Below, in pieces: positions 55,769 to 64,000 of a DNA stretch of 64,000 nucleotides. The position numbers and the translations under genes are program-made. The notes beneath the pieces were generated by a model, which was not told the origin of the DNA, searched no databases, and was given only the letters and a program-made list of their open reading frames with translations. Each line of letters opens with the position of its first letter. Position 1 is the first letter of the stretch. Origin of the DNA: MAG-121220-bin8 sp002700465 (lineage in GTDB: Bacteria; Bacteroidota; Bacteroidia; Flavobacteriales; Flavobacteriaceae); assembly GCA_943789295.1 (NCBI GenBank), contig CALSTO010000003.1, positions 241,630-305,629 on the forward strand. The letters are read 5' to 3'.

Positions 55769-56710
55769 TTATTTTATAAAAAAAGGGTTTATTGATTTAT
55801 TATTGTGAACGTTTTTCATTACCTCAGCAAATAAGTTAGCTGTTGATAAAACTTTTATTTTTTTAGACTTATTTTTAACTGGAATACTATCAGAAATTAT
55901 CAATTCTTTAAGTTTGGAATTTTCAATTCTTTCATATGCTTTACCAGAAAGTAATGGATGAGTACAGATTGCTCTTACTGATTTAGCCCCTCTTTCCATC
56001 ATAAGATCTGCTGCAGTTGTAAGTGTACCAGCAGTATCAACCATATCATCAACAAGAACAACATTTTTTCCTTCAACATTTCCAATTAACTCCATATGAG
56101 AAATAATGTTAGCTTTTTTTCTTTGTTTGTAACATATTACAACATCACTCTTAAGGAATTTTGAGTATGCATAAGCTCTCTTTGAACCTCCCATGTCAGG
56201 AGATGCAATAGTTAAATCGCTTAAATTCAAACTTTCTAAGTATGGGATAAAAATAGTTGATGCGTATAAATGATCGACTGGTTTTTCAAAAAAACCTTGG
56301 ATTTGATCAGCATGAAGATCCATTGTAATTATTCTTGTGGCACCAGCAGTTTCTAAAAGTTTGGCAATAAGTTTAGCGCCAATTGGGACTCTTGGTTTGT
56401 CCTTTCTATCTTGTCTTGCCCATCCAAAGTAAGGCATAACAGCTGTAATATGTCTTGCGGAAGCTCTTTTAGCAGCATCAATCATTAAAAGAAGTTCCAT
56501 TAAGTTTTCTGAACTTGGTTGAGTGGATCCAATTAAAAATATTCTACTTCCTCTTATTGATTCTTCAAAAGAAGGCTGAAATTCTCCGTCGCTAAAGTTA
56601 TGAAATATTACTTTTCCTAATTTCACTCCATAAGCTTCAGCTATATTTTTACCAATTTCAACACTTTGAGTACAGGCAAAAATTTTAGCTTCAGTTTTGT
56701 TTTCAGACAT
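55769..56710 (-). CDS. prs: Ribose-phosphate pyrophosphokinase
   Basis: The enzyme makes PRPP from ribose-5-phosphate and ATP for nucleotide, histidine and tryptophan synthesis. The 313-residue protein shows FSDGEFQPSFEESIRGSRIF, the catalytic flexible-loop region MPYFGWARQDRKDKPRVPI, MDLHADQIQGFF, ASPDMGGSKRAYAYSK and the PRPP-binding VVLVDDMVDTAGTL. It is intact and starts the prs-rplY unit on the minus strand. Confidence 0.97.
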   Translation of the reverse strand: MSENKTEAKIFACTQSVEIGKNIAEAYGVKLGKVIFHNFSDGEFQPSFEESIRGSRIFLIGSTQPSSENLMELLLMIDAAKRASARHITAVMPYFGWARQDRKDKPRVPIGAKLIAKLLETAGATRIITMDLHADQIQGFFEKPVDHLYASTIFIPYLESLNLSDLTIASPDMGGSKRAYAYSKFLKSDVVICYKQRKKANIISHMELIGNVEGKNVVLVDDMVDTAGTLTTAADLMMERGAKSVRAICTHPLLSGKAYERIENSKLKELIISDSIPVKNKSKKIKVLSTANLFAEVMKNVHNNKSINPFFIK

Positions 56711-56728
56711 TATTAATTAATTGGAGGG

Positions 56729-56736
56729 CAAATTTA
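56729..56736 (-). promoter_or_regulatory. Promoter -7 box of prs
   Basis: On the minus strand TAAATTTG fits TAnnTTTG and lies 18 bases before the prs ATG (56710). No -33 TTG is evident at standard spacing. Confidence 0.45.
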
Positions 56737-56786
56737 ACAATTTATTTTATGATTAAGTATTTATGATGGAATAATATATTTTTTTA

Positions 56787-56794
56787 TAAATTTG
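56787..56794 (+). promoter_or_regulatory. Promoter -7 box of tRNA-Leu
   Basis: TAAATTTG lies 7 bases ahead of the tRNA 5' end (56802), the spacing expected if transcription starts almost at the mature end. Confidence 0.5.
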
Positions 56795-56801
56795 CCGACC
56801 T

Positions 56802-56883
56802 GCTTCGGTGGCGGAATTGGTAGACGCGCTGGATTCAAAATCCAGTTCTTTCGAGAGTGTGGGTTCGATTCCCACCCGAAGTA
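56802..56883 (+). tRNA. tRNA-Leu (CAA anticodon)
   Basis: The 82-base gene folds as a class II tRNA: acceptor GCTTCGG with CCGAAGT (one G-T pair), D arm with GGTAGACGCG, anticodon stem CTGGA/TCCAG with loop TTCAAAA (anticodon CAA), a long variable arm (TTCTTTCGAGAG region), T stem GTGGG/CCCAC with loop TTCGATT, and discriminator A at 56883. CCA is not encoded. It lies between the divergent prs gene and the exopolysaccharide locus. Confidence 0.96.
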
Positions 56884-56929
56884 CAAATGATTTTTAATTA
56901 CACGTTCATTTCAGAATATTTTAATTAAT

Positions 56930-56937
56930 TATATTTG
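56930..56937 (+). promoter_or_regulatory. Promoter -7 box of the exopolysaccharide priming transferase gene
   Basis: TATATTTG is an exact TAnnTTTG box. The ATG at 56946 starts nine bases later, again suggesting an almost leaderless mRNA. No clear -33 element is seen. Confidence 0.5.
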
Positions 56938-56945
56938 CATTGTAA

Positions 56946-58311
56946 ATGAAAAAAACTAGGTTTAATATTTATTTTCCAGTCCTTTATTATTTAGGAGAAC
57001 TTTTTGTTATATTATTTTCAACTCAATTGATGCTTTATTACTCGTTCACTAAGTTTAGTTACGTTAACGTATTATTTATTGGGTTTTGGTTTTTAATTTC
57101 AATACTATTTAAATCTCATGTTCTGGGTAGAGACATTAGTAAATTTAAATTAGTTCAATCTACCTTAAAAAGTCTCTTTTTCTTTAGTGGATCTGTTTCA
57201 ATTTTAAATTTACTTTTTTTTCAGTTAGAGTTTTATTTGATAACTATATTTTTTGCGGCCTCGTTATTTTACTTTCTTATGCTATTGTACAGGTTAACTG
57301 TTGATACTATTTTAGAAAAATATAGAGCTACCGGAGGAAATATTCTTAAATGTTTAATAATTGGAAACAACGAGCACGGTTCAAGTCTTTATCAATGAAA
57401 TTATTAAGCATCCTGAACTTGGTTACAGATCGGACGGAATTTACACATATAACTCAAATAAAAAATCGAAATCTATTCCTTTTCTTGGAAAATTTGTTGA
57501 TTTAGAAGAATCCTATATTAAATCGTTTGATAGAATTTATTTTTCTTCAAAACTTAAAATTAAATCTCAAGAAAAAATAATAAAAATAGCAGAAGATTTA
57601 AACGTAAAAGTCAGTTCGATTCCTGATTTGCCTTATTATGATTTTAAAAACTTTTTTATATCTAAAATCTCTACAGTTCCTTATATAAGTATTAATAAAC
57701 TTCCACTTGATAATTCTTTCAATGTACTTAGCAAAAGAGTTTTTGATGTAGTTTTTTCATCTCTTGTTATTGTTTTTATTCTTTCATGGATGATTCCACT
57801 TTTCGGATTATTCATAAAGTTTAACTCTAAAGGGCCTGTACTTTTTGTTCAAAAAAGAGAGGGCTTTAAAGGAAATTCTTTAATTGTTTCAAGTTTAGAT
57901 CAATGGTTATTAAATTCAATGTCTGACATAAAAATGGCAGATGATAATGATAATAGATTAACAAAATTTGGAAATTTCTAAGGCTAAGTACTTTAGATGA
58001 AATGCCTCAATTTATTAATGTTTTTCTTGGAGACATGTCAATAGTAGGTCCAAGACCTCATCCTGTTAATCTAAATAAACAATATATTAAAGACATTAGT
58101 TAATTTAAATAAAAGACATCGTTTTAAACCAGGAATTACAGGTCTTTCTCAAGCTTTAGGTTATTCAGGATTTATTAAATCAACTCAAGACATGAGTGAT
58201 AGAGTTAAAATGGATATTTTTTACTTTAAAAACTGGAGTTTGCTTTTAGATTTTAAAATAATTTTTAAAACTACTGGTATTTTATTTAACGGGATTTTTA
58301 AAAGAGCTTAA
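56946..58311 (+). pseudogene. Undecaprenyl-phosphate sugar phosphotransferase (WcaJ/WbaP-like), several frameshifts
   Basis: This type of enzyme loads the first sugar phosphate on undecaprenyl phosphate to start exopolysaccharide repeat units. Four N-terminal transmembrane helices (to about 57320) precede a Rossmann-like region (CLIIGNNE, then VQVFINEIIKHPELGYRSDG), a fifth helix (VFDVVFSSLVIVFILSWMIPLF) and the catalytic domain (KGPVLFVQKREGFKG, LDEMPQFINVFLGDMSIVGP, KPGITGLSQALGY). The protein is spread over three frames: indels near 57385, a compensating pair at about 57880-57935 (hiding FNCFKFRSM), near 57978 and near 58103. Corrected length is about 455 residues, normal for the family. 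Errors or real decay; domain conservation favours errors. Confidence 0.75.
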
Positions 58312-58914
58312 TTAAAGCTTGTAAGTAAGCATAACTCCACCCTTGTAAACTAACTCTTCACCACTCTGATTAAAGTCTTTTTCAATATCTGGATTTTCGT
58401 AAATTCTATTTCCTTCTTTATTGTAATATTTGTAGTTGGATTGAGAACTCCCACCTCCAATAAAAACTTCTAAATTAAAATTTTTGTTTTTAAGTGGAAT
58501 TTTTTTTCCAATTGTGATTCCGTAATATGCATTCCTTCCCGACTGGTAACTGCCTTCCTCTTTTAACTCAGTATCCACTATTGAAGTGATAAACTTGGGT
58601 ATTCTTAAAGTAAACATCCCGTAACCAACATGAGGTCCAATAAAAAATGATCTTTCGTTTTTACCTTCTTTGAGTTTTGGATAATATCTAAGCTCATTAA
58701 AAATTTGAGTTGTTTGAAATGGAGATCCTTCAATATCATCAAAAAAGGTTGCACTTGTGTCCAATTGATACCCAAATTTCTCTGAAAGCTGAACTTCAAT
58801 TCCTATGTTTGGTGTTAAAATAAGTGCTGAAGCAAGATTGAATTTGATTTCAGTTTGTGCAGCTCCCAAGTTTAAAATTAAAAGAAAAAGCAGGGATGTG
58901 GTTTTTTTTAGCAT
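58312..58914 (-). CDS. Predicted outer-membrane beta-barrel protein
   Basis: The 200-residue protein has a signal peptide (LLFLILNLGAAQ) and alternating hydrophobic/polar strands with Gly and aromatic residues (RSFFIGPHVGYGMFTL, NAYYGITIGKKI, FNLEVFIGGGSS) and ends with the strand ELVYKGGVMLTYKL. This fits a small eight-stranded outer-membrane barrel of the porin-family/PorT-like type; function is unknown. It is inserted antisense between the priming transferase and the export gene, with its stop directly after the transferase stop. Confidence 0.65.
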   Translation of the reverse strand: MLKKTTSLLFLLILNLGAAQTEIKFNLASALILTPNIGIEVQLSEKFGYQLDTSATFFDDIEGSPFQTTQIFNELRYYPKLKEGKNERSFFIGPHVGYGMFTLRIPKFITSIVDTELKEEGSYQSGRNAYYGITIGKKIPLKNKNFNLEVFIGGGSSQSNYKYYNKEGNRIYENPDIEKDFNQSGEELVYKGGVMLTYKL

Positions 58915-58966
58915 TTAAGAAAGTTACAATAAAACACCAATAATAATAAAATAATTTCTTTTTAAG

Positions 58967-58974
58967 TATCTTCG
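58967..58974 (+). promoter_or_regulatory. Possible -7 box of the SLBB export gene
   Basis: TATCTTCG differs from TAnnTTTG at one position and lies 20 bases before the ATG at 58994. Weak candidate without a clear -33 element. Confidence 0.3.
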
Positions 58975-58993
58975 TGAGTTCAATAATTTTAAA

Positions 58994-61539
58994 ATGTCAA
59001 AAATATTTAAATCATTTATTGCATTAATCTTTATACTTAGCTTTAGTTTTTCTAGTTATTCGCAAAGTTTTGATGATCTTTCTAATGTAAACTTTTCTGA
59101 ACTAAATGATAGTCAAATAGATTTATTGTTAAGAAGAGCTGGTTCTCAAGGTTATAATCAATTTGATCTTATTAAAAATGGCTAGAGCTCAAGGATTTAC
59201 TCAAGCTGATATTGAAAATTTAGATAAAAGATTTAAATCTGCTCAAGACTATTGCTAGAGTTGCTGAAAGTGCCTCAGCTCCATTGGAAGAAACTAGACT
59301 AAGAAAACAATGGCTTGAAAATATAGAGATTTTTAGAGAAAATGATAGTGATGTATTTGGTTATAATGTTTTTACAGGGACATAGTTTTTTAAGTTTTCA
59401 ATCTAATTTAAATTTACCAACTCCTTCGGATTATATTTTAGGAGCTGGAGATAAAATGTTTATTGATGTTTATGGTGAATCTGAAAGTTATTTTCAAGCT
59501 GAAATTAGCCCAGAAGGCTATGCAATACTTGAAAATATAGGCCCAGTAAATTTAAATGGTTTATCTCTTGAAAAAGCAAAACTAAGATTAACAAATAGAT
59601 TTAAAAAAGTTTATCCTGGTATACAAGCAAAAAAAACTTTTTTAAATATTTCGGTTGGAATTCCAAGAGCTATTAGAATAAATATTGCTGGAGAAGTTAA
59701 TTTACCTGGAACTTATAATTTTAGTGCTTTTAATACCCTTTATAATGCTTTGTATGTTGCTGGAGGAATTACAGAAAATGCTACACTAAGAGATATTAAA
59801 TTATTTAGAAATAATAAGCTTATTAGCACTGTAGATGTTTATAAATTTTTGACAAAGGTGACGGATCATCTAATGTGAGATTGAAAATAATGATCTTAAT
59901 TTTAGTTAGTACTTACATAACAGGATTTCAATTGATGGAGCTGTTAAAATCACCAGGAAAATTTGAAATGAAAGATGAAGAAACTCTTTTAGATCTTTTA
60001 AATTATGCTGGTGGACTTTCCGAAAATGCTTTTAAGAAATCAATTAAACTTACTAGAATAATTGATGGACAGCTTAAGATAGTTGATATTAATTCTGATC
60101 AATTTGATTTTTAAATTAAGCCTGGTGAGTAATTTCAAGTTGATGAAAATTATTGAAAAATATAATAATAGAGTTATAGTGTAAGGAGCTGTTTATAGAC
60201 CTGGAACTTTTTCTTTTCTGAAGAAATGACTGTTAAAAATTTAATGATAAAGCAGAGGGATTAAAAACTGATGTATTTTTTGATAAAGGCCTACGTTACA
60301 AGAACCAATGAAGATTATTCTACATCTACAATAGCTTTAAATCTTAAGAGATGAATTGAAAAATCCAACTTTTATATTTCAAGAAGAAGATCGTTTTAAA
60401 TATTTTATCAATTAATGATTTAAGTGAGGAGAATTATATTGAAATTTCAGGTCAAGTAAATCAATCCTGGAATATTTCCTTTTTCTAAAAACATCACTCT
60501 TTCAGATTTAATTTTACTAGCTGGAGGTTTTAAAGAAAATGCGACTTCAAATAGAATAGAAATTAATAGAAGATTATCTTCAAATGAATTAAATGAAAAT
60601 AATATTTCTGAAATTCTGACTTTCGATTTAAACAAAAATTTAAATAATAGTTCAATTATTATTGAGCCATTTGATCAAATTATAGTTCGAAAAAATCCAA
60701 ATTTTTACACTCAACAATATGCACGAGTTGAAGGAGAGGTGATGTATCCAGGAAAATATGCTATTTCATCTAAAAACGAAAGAATTTCAGATTTAATAAA
60801 TAGATCTGGTGGTTTTAAAAACATGGCCTATTTAAAAGGTGCAACCCTTATTAGATTAACTGAATTTGCCGAACTGCAATCTGATTTAAACAAAAAGATT
60901 AAAAGTTTAAATGATTTAAAAAACAAGGTTTCAAATAAGGAAGGTGCTTTAACAGAGTCTGAACTTTTATTAATTGAAAGAATTGATGAAGATTTAAAAA
61001 TCATTGATTCTAATAAAAATGAGAATCAAATTCTTAGTAGTTACGCTAAATCAGAACGAATAAATGAAATATTAAAGAAAAACTCAGTAGATGGTGATAT
61101 ACCTATATCAAAATCTGAAGCTATTGGAATTGATTTAATGTCTATTGTTAATTCTCCTGGATCAAAATCAGATTTATTATTAAAAGAAGGAGATGTTATT
61201 ATTGTTCCAAAAAAACTAGAAACAGTAAGATTAAGAGGAGAGCTTTTATATCCCACAACCGTAAGATTTAGTCTCAACAAAAGCTTAAAATATTATATAA
61301 ATTCATCTGGTGGTTTTGATAATAAAGCAAAACGTTCAGGAACCTATATAGTTTATGCTAATGGTGATGTAGCAAGAACAAAAAAGTTTTTATTTTTTAA
61401 TATTTATCCAAAAGCTGAACCTGGTTCAGAAGTTATAGTTCCTAAAAAATCAATTAAAAATCCAATAGCTGCAAATCAATTATTAAACTTTACAACTGGT
61501 TTAGCAACTCTAATATTGGCAATTAATCAAATTAATTAA
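58994..61539 (+). pseudogene. Polysaccharide export outer-membrane protein with multiple SLBB domains, many frameshifts
   Basis: Signal peptide (FKSFIALIFILSFSFSSYSQ) is followed by a helical segment, a Poly_export domain (YILGAGDKMFIDVYGESESYF, LRLTNRFKKVYPGIQA) and several SLBB domains, recognised by repeated openings such as NIAGEVNLPGTYNFS, GAVKSPGKFEMKDEET, GAVYRPGTF, VEGEVMYPGKYAISS and LRGELLYPTTVRFS. A terminal helix (LLNFTTGLATLILAI) ends it. The protein is Wza-like and would conduct exopolysaccharide across the outer membrane. The frame changes near 59177, 59260, 59380, 59860-59925, 60115 and several times in 60120-60480; corrected length is about 845 residues. All SLBB motifs survive, so errors are more likely than loss of function. 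Confidence 0.75.
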
Positions 61540-61540
61540 A

Positions 61541-62591
61541 GTGAGTACTGAAAATAATTATTCAAACGATAAGATTTCATTAAGTTTTCTTATTAAGCGG
61601 ATTAAAGGATTGGTTTATTTTTTGATTGCTAAGAAAAATTATTATTGTATTAGTTACATCCTCTATTTTATTTTTTACTATTTCCTTTAATTATTTATTA
61701 AATCCAGTACATTATGCCAGAACTACTTTTGTTTTAGATAACGACAGTACTAGTTCAATGGGAGATTTAAGCTCTTTAGCTTCCTTAGCAGGAATCAATG
61801 CCTCTAGTTTTATAGATGCTTCCAGTCTTTTCCAAATTGACAATATTCAAGACTTGTATAGATCTGATGCGATGTTAAAAAAAACTTTGCTAAGTTATGG
61901 AGATTTTAATGACGGCAAAAGATTGATTATAAATAAGCTTGGAAAAATTCAAAATAAATCAAATAAATGGAAGGCCAATAAAATAGTTTTTGATAAAGAA
62001 AATAATTTAAATAGAGAACAAGACAGTGTAATTAAAATTATAACAAAAAAAATAAGAGAAAAAAATCTTGTGGTTACTAAACCAAGTAGAAAAACAACAA
62101 TATTAAATGTTGAGTTTAACCATTATAGTGAAGAATTTGCTAAAATATTTAATGAAAAATTAGTAGCAAACGTTAATGAATTTTACATTGAATCTAAATC
62201 CTTTAAGACTTCAATAAATTTAAATGTTTTGCAGAAAGAAAGTGATAGTGTTAGGCAAGTATTAAATAATTCAATTCAAATTTTGGCAGCACTTGATGAA
62301 AGCATACCTAAATTAAACCCTCTTCTAAAAACCTTAAAGATTCCTTATCAAAAAGCTATGGTCGATGTGCAGATAAATACAGCAATTTTTCAAGAGTTAG
62401 TTAAACAGCTTGAGCTTGCAAAAGTTTCGCATAGAAATTCAACACCATTAATTCAAATCATTGATAGGCCCACTTATCCACTTGAAAACTCTAAATGGAA
62501 ACTCTTAGAAACCTTGTTTTACGGCTCTTTTCTAGGTTTAATTCTTTCAATCATTTTAAAAATGATTCATAGTTTATACAAAAAATTATAA
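61541..62591 (+). CDS. Wzz-family polysaccharide chain-length determinant (one frameshift)
   Basis: GTG at 61541, one base after the SLBB stop, opens a frame encoding STENNYSNDKISLSFLIKRI. It runs into the next frame near 61630, where RKIIIVLVTSSILFFTISF gives the first transmembrane helix, so one base is extra. The periplasmic part (about 50-300) is mostly helical with a coiled coil (about 225-290), and a second helix (LLETLFYGSFLGLILSIIL) ends it. PTYPLENSKWK is the proline-rich pre-TM motif of Wzz proteins. No tyrosine kinase domain is attached. It should set exopolysaccharide chain length with the SLBB protein. Confidence 0.78.
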
Positions 62592-62605
62592 ACTATTAAA
62601 TACTG

Positions 62606-63835
62606 ATGAAAAAAAAAATTAAAAATATTTTTTTTAAGAATTTTTTTAATTTATCAATTAATCAACTTATCAATATTCTTTTTACTTTAATTATTACCCC
62701 AATTCTATTTCAAAAAATTCAGGTTGAAAGTTTTGGTTTGGTAAATCTATATTTTACTGTAGTTATGGTTATTTCAGTAATTGTTAGTTATGGATATAAT
62801 ATCAATGCCCCAAAGAGAATAGCTTCTTTTAAAAATAGTATAGACACTCAAAACCTTATTAGCGATATCATTTCAACTCGGCTGTATTTAGGGGTAGTAT
62901 TTTTGATAATTTCTTTAACACTAATATTTTATTTTCCTGATATTTCTAATAGGAATGTTTTTGTTTTTTCATTGTTAATAATTATTAGCGAAGCAATAAA
63001 TCCATTTTTTTATTTTCAAGGAAATGATAAGCTAATTGGAGCTGTTCTTTCAAATTTTTTCATTAAAAGTTTTTATTTAATATTTATTATTACTCTAATA
63101 GACTCAAGTAATGATGCTTTTTTGGTTAATCTATTTTTTGGTTTATCATGTTTAGTAGTTCACATTTTTTGCTGGATTTACATTTACAGTAATCAAGACT
63201 TTAGTTTTAGTTTTTCAAAACCAAAACAATTCCTTAAAAGAATTAATGAAAATTTTTATTTTACACTTTCTTCGCTCTCAGGATATTTGTCATTAAATAG
63301 TGCATTGATTATTATGTCTGTTTTTGTAAATAACTCAGAACTTGGAAAATTTTCATTAGCTCAAAAAGTTGGTCTACTTTTAAGAATGATTCCAGTTTTT
63401 ATAACCCAGTCTATTCTACAGGAAGCCACCAGGAAATTTATTAACGATAAAAATAATTTTAAAATTTTTTTAAATAGAATTTTTAAAAACAGTTTATTAT
63501 TTACTTTCTCTTTAGCTACCCTTGTCACTCTTTTTTCAAAGTGGATTATTTATTTTTTATCTGGAGAGTTTATTGAGTATAGTCAAACTATTTTATCGTT
63601 ATTAGCATTTTTACCGTTTTTTAGTATGTTGAATTTCAAAAATATGGTTATGATAATAGTACAAGAAAGAAAAATAATTTTGAATAAAACTTCTTGGTAT
63701 ACAGTATGCTTTACATTTATTTTGGGATTTCTACTTAGTTTTTTTTATGGAGGACTAGGCATGGCTATTACTCTTATTTTATCAGAAATAATTAACTATT
63801 TTTTGTGTAATCATTATTTGAAAAAAGATGAATAA
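62606..63835 (+). CDS. Wzx-type polysaccharide flippase
   Basis: The 409-residue integral membrane protein is predicted to have 10-12 helices, starting with NLSINQLINILFTLIITPIL. The early loop FGLVNLYFTVVMVISVIVSYG and the segment GKFSLAQKVGLLLRMIPVFITQSI are characteristic of the polysaccharide transporter (PST/MOP) family, which flips lipid-linked repeat units across the inner membrane. It is intact, lying 14 bases after the Wzz-like gene and overlapping the next glycosyltransferase by 8 bases. Confidence 0.85.
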   Translation: MKKKIKNIFFKNFFNLSINQLINILFTLIITPILFQKIQVESFGLVNLYFTVVMVISVIVSYGYNINAPKRIASFKNSIDTQNLISDIISTRLYLGVVFLIISLTLIFYFPDISNRNVFVFSLLIIISEAINPFFYFQGNDKLIGAVLSNFFIKSFYLIFIITLIDSSNDAFLVNLFFGLSCLVVHIFCWIYIYSNQDFSFSFSKPKQFLKRINENFYFTLSSLSGYLSLNSALIIMSVFVNNSELGKFSLAQKVGLLLRMIPVFITQSILQEATRKFINDKNNFKIFLNRIFKNSLLFTFSLATLVTLFSKWIIYFLSGEFIEYSQTILSLLAFLPFFSMLNFKNMVMIIVQERKIILNKTSWYTVCFTFILGFLLSFFYGGLGMAITLILSEIINYFLCNHYLKKDE

Positions 63836-64000
63836 AGAACTGGCTATAATTTTAGTAAATTGGAACCAGTATGAGCTTACTAAGTCCTGTATTTATAGTA
63901 TTTTTAATTGCTCATATCAAAACTTTAAAATTATAGTTGTAGATAATTGTTCTAAAGATAAATCTGTCTCACACTTAAAGAATGATTTTACTAAGGTTCA
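63828..64000 (+). CDS. Family 2 glycosyltransferase (N-terminal part)
   Basis: ATG 63828 overlaps the flippase end by 8 bases. The 57 visible residues (ELAIILVNWNQYELTKSCI, then FKIIVVDNCSKDKSV) show the GT-A nucleotide-sugar-binding start of GT2 rhamnosyl-type transferases, with VDN-x-S-x-D. The rest lies beyond the window. It probably adds a sugar to the exopolysaccharide repeat unit. Confidence 0.85.
   Translation, partial: MNKELAIILVNWNQYELTKSCIYSIFNCSYQNFKIIVVDNCSKDKSVSHLKNDFTKV

Noticed and set aside
1..64000. Insertion sequences, prophage genes, CRISPR arrays, restriction or other defence genes
   Set aside because: No transposase, integrase, phage structural gene, regularly spaced repeat or recognisable defence gene was found on either strand.

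Overview
The window is AT-rich (roughly 30% GC by eye) and reads as the chromosome of a marine Flavobacteriia-type Bacteroidota. The evidence is the order rimP-nusA-infB, an SPOR gene, the alternative complex III operon (actA-F), coxBA and ruvB; a SusC/SusD polysaccharide utilisation locus with a type IX secretion sorting domain; flavobacterial carotenoid genes; the near absence of Shine-Dalgarno sequences; and repeated TAnnTTTG promoter boxes. There is no rRNA, CRISPR array, phage or insertion sequence. One tRNA gene (Leu-CAA) is present.

Layout. 1-4023: end of rimP, then nusA and infB (translation/transcription factors). 4024-15673: a small SPOR protein, then a complete respiratory block of quinol:electron acceptor oxidoreductase (actABCDEF) and the CuA and haem-copper subunits of the terminal oxidase. 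15719-22287: ruvB, a MscS-type channel, a histidine phosphatase, adenosine deaminase and three carotenoid end-group genes (crtA-like, crtD-like, cruF-like), all on + and tightly packed. 22291-22779: a convergent periplasmic Rieske protein. 22968-40343: a polysaccharide utilisation locus with a membrane-spanning propeller/Y_Y_Y/HTH regulator, SusC, SusD, a repeat-built surface glycan-binding lipoprotein, a second binding lipoprotein, a GH16 laminarinase-type lipoprotein, a large GH5/CBM/T9SS enzyme and further lipoproteins. Beta-1,3-glucan (laminarin) is the most likely substrate. 40330-56710: housekeeping genes, mainly on the minus strand (epimerase-like, metG, mfd, a dehydrogenase, an LMW phosphatase/arsenate reductase family gene, mgtE, rsmA, serS, ribF, pth, rplY, prs), plus an ACT-like protein, a GNAT acetyltransferase and aspartate kinase on +. 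56802-64000: tRNA-Leu followed by a capsule/exopolysaccharide locus (priming glycosyltransferase, SLBB export protein, Wzz-like chain-length protein, Wzx flippase, start of a GT2).

A property of the whole window is the number of single-base frameshifts. Positions 1-22290 contain none that I can see. The polysaccharide utilisation locus, mfd, mgtE, rsmA and above all the exopolysaccharide locus contain many, with the protein sequence resuming intact in another frame. I read most of these as residual indel errors in a long-read or metagenomic assembly, worst in accessory regions, and I give the reconstructed gene spans. I found no clearly undescribed system. The best leads are the near-leaderless promoter architecture, a CTATACA motif shared by the regulator and susC upstream regions, a three-fold 477-bp repeat in the glycan-binding protein, a binding module shared between two neighbouring lipoproteins, and an abrupt GC rise at about 38270-39783.
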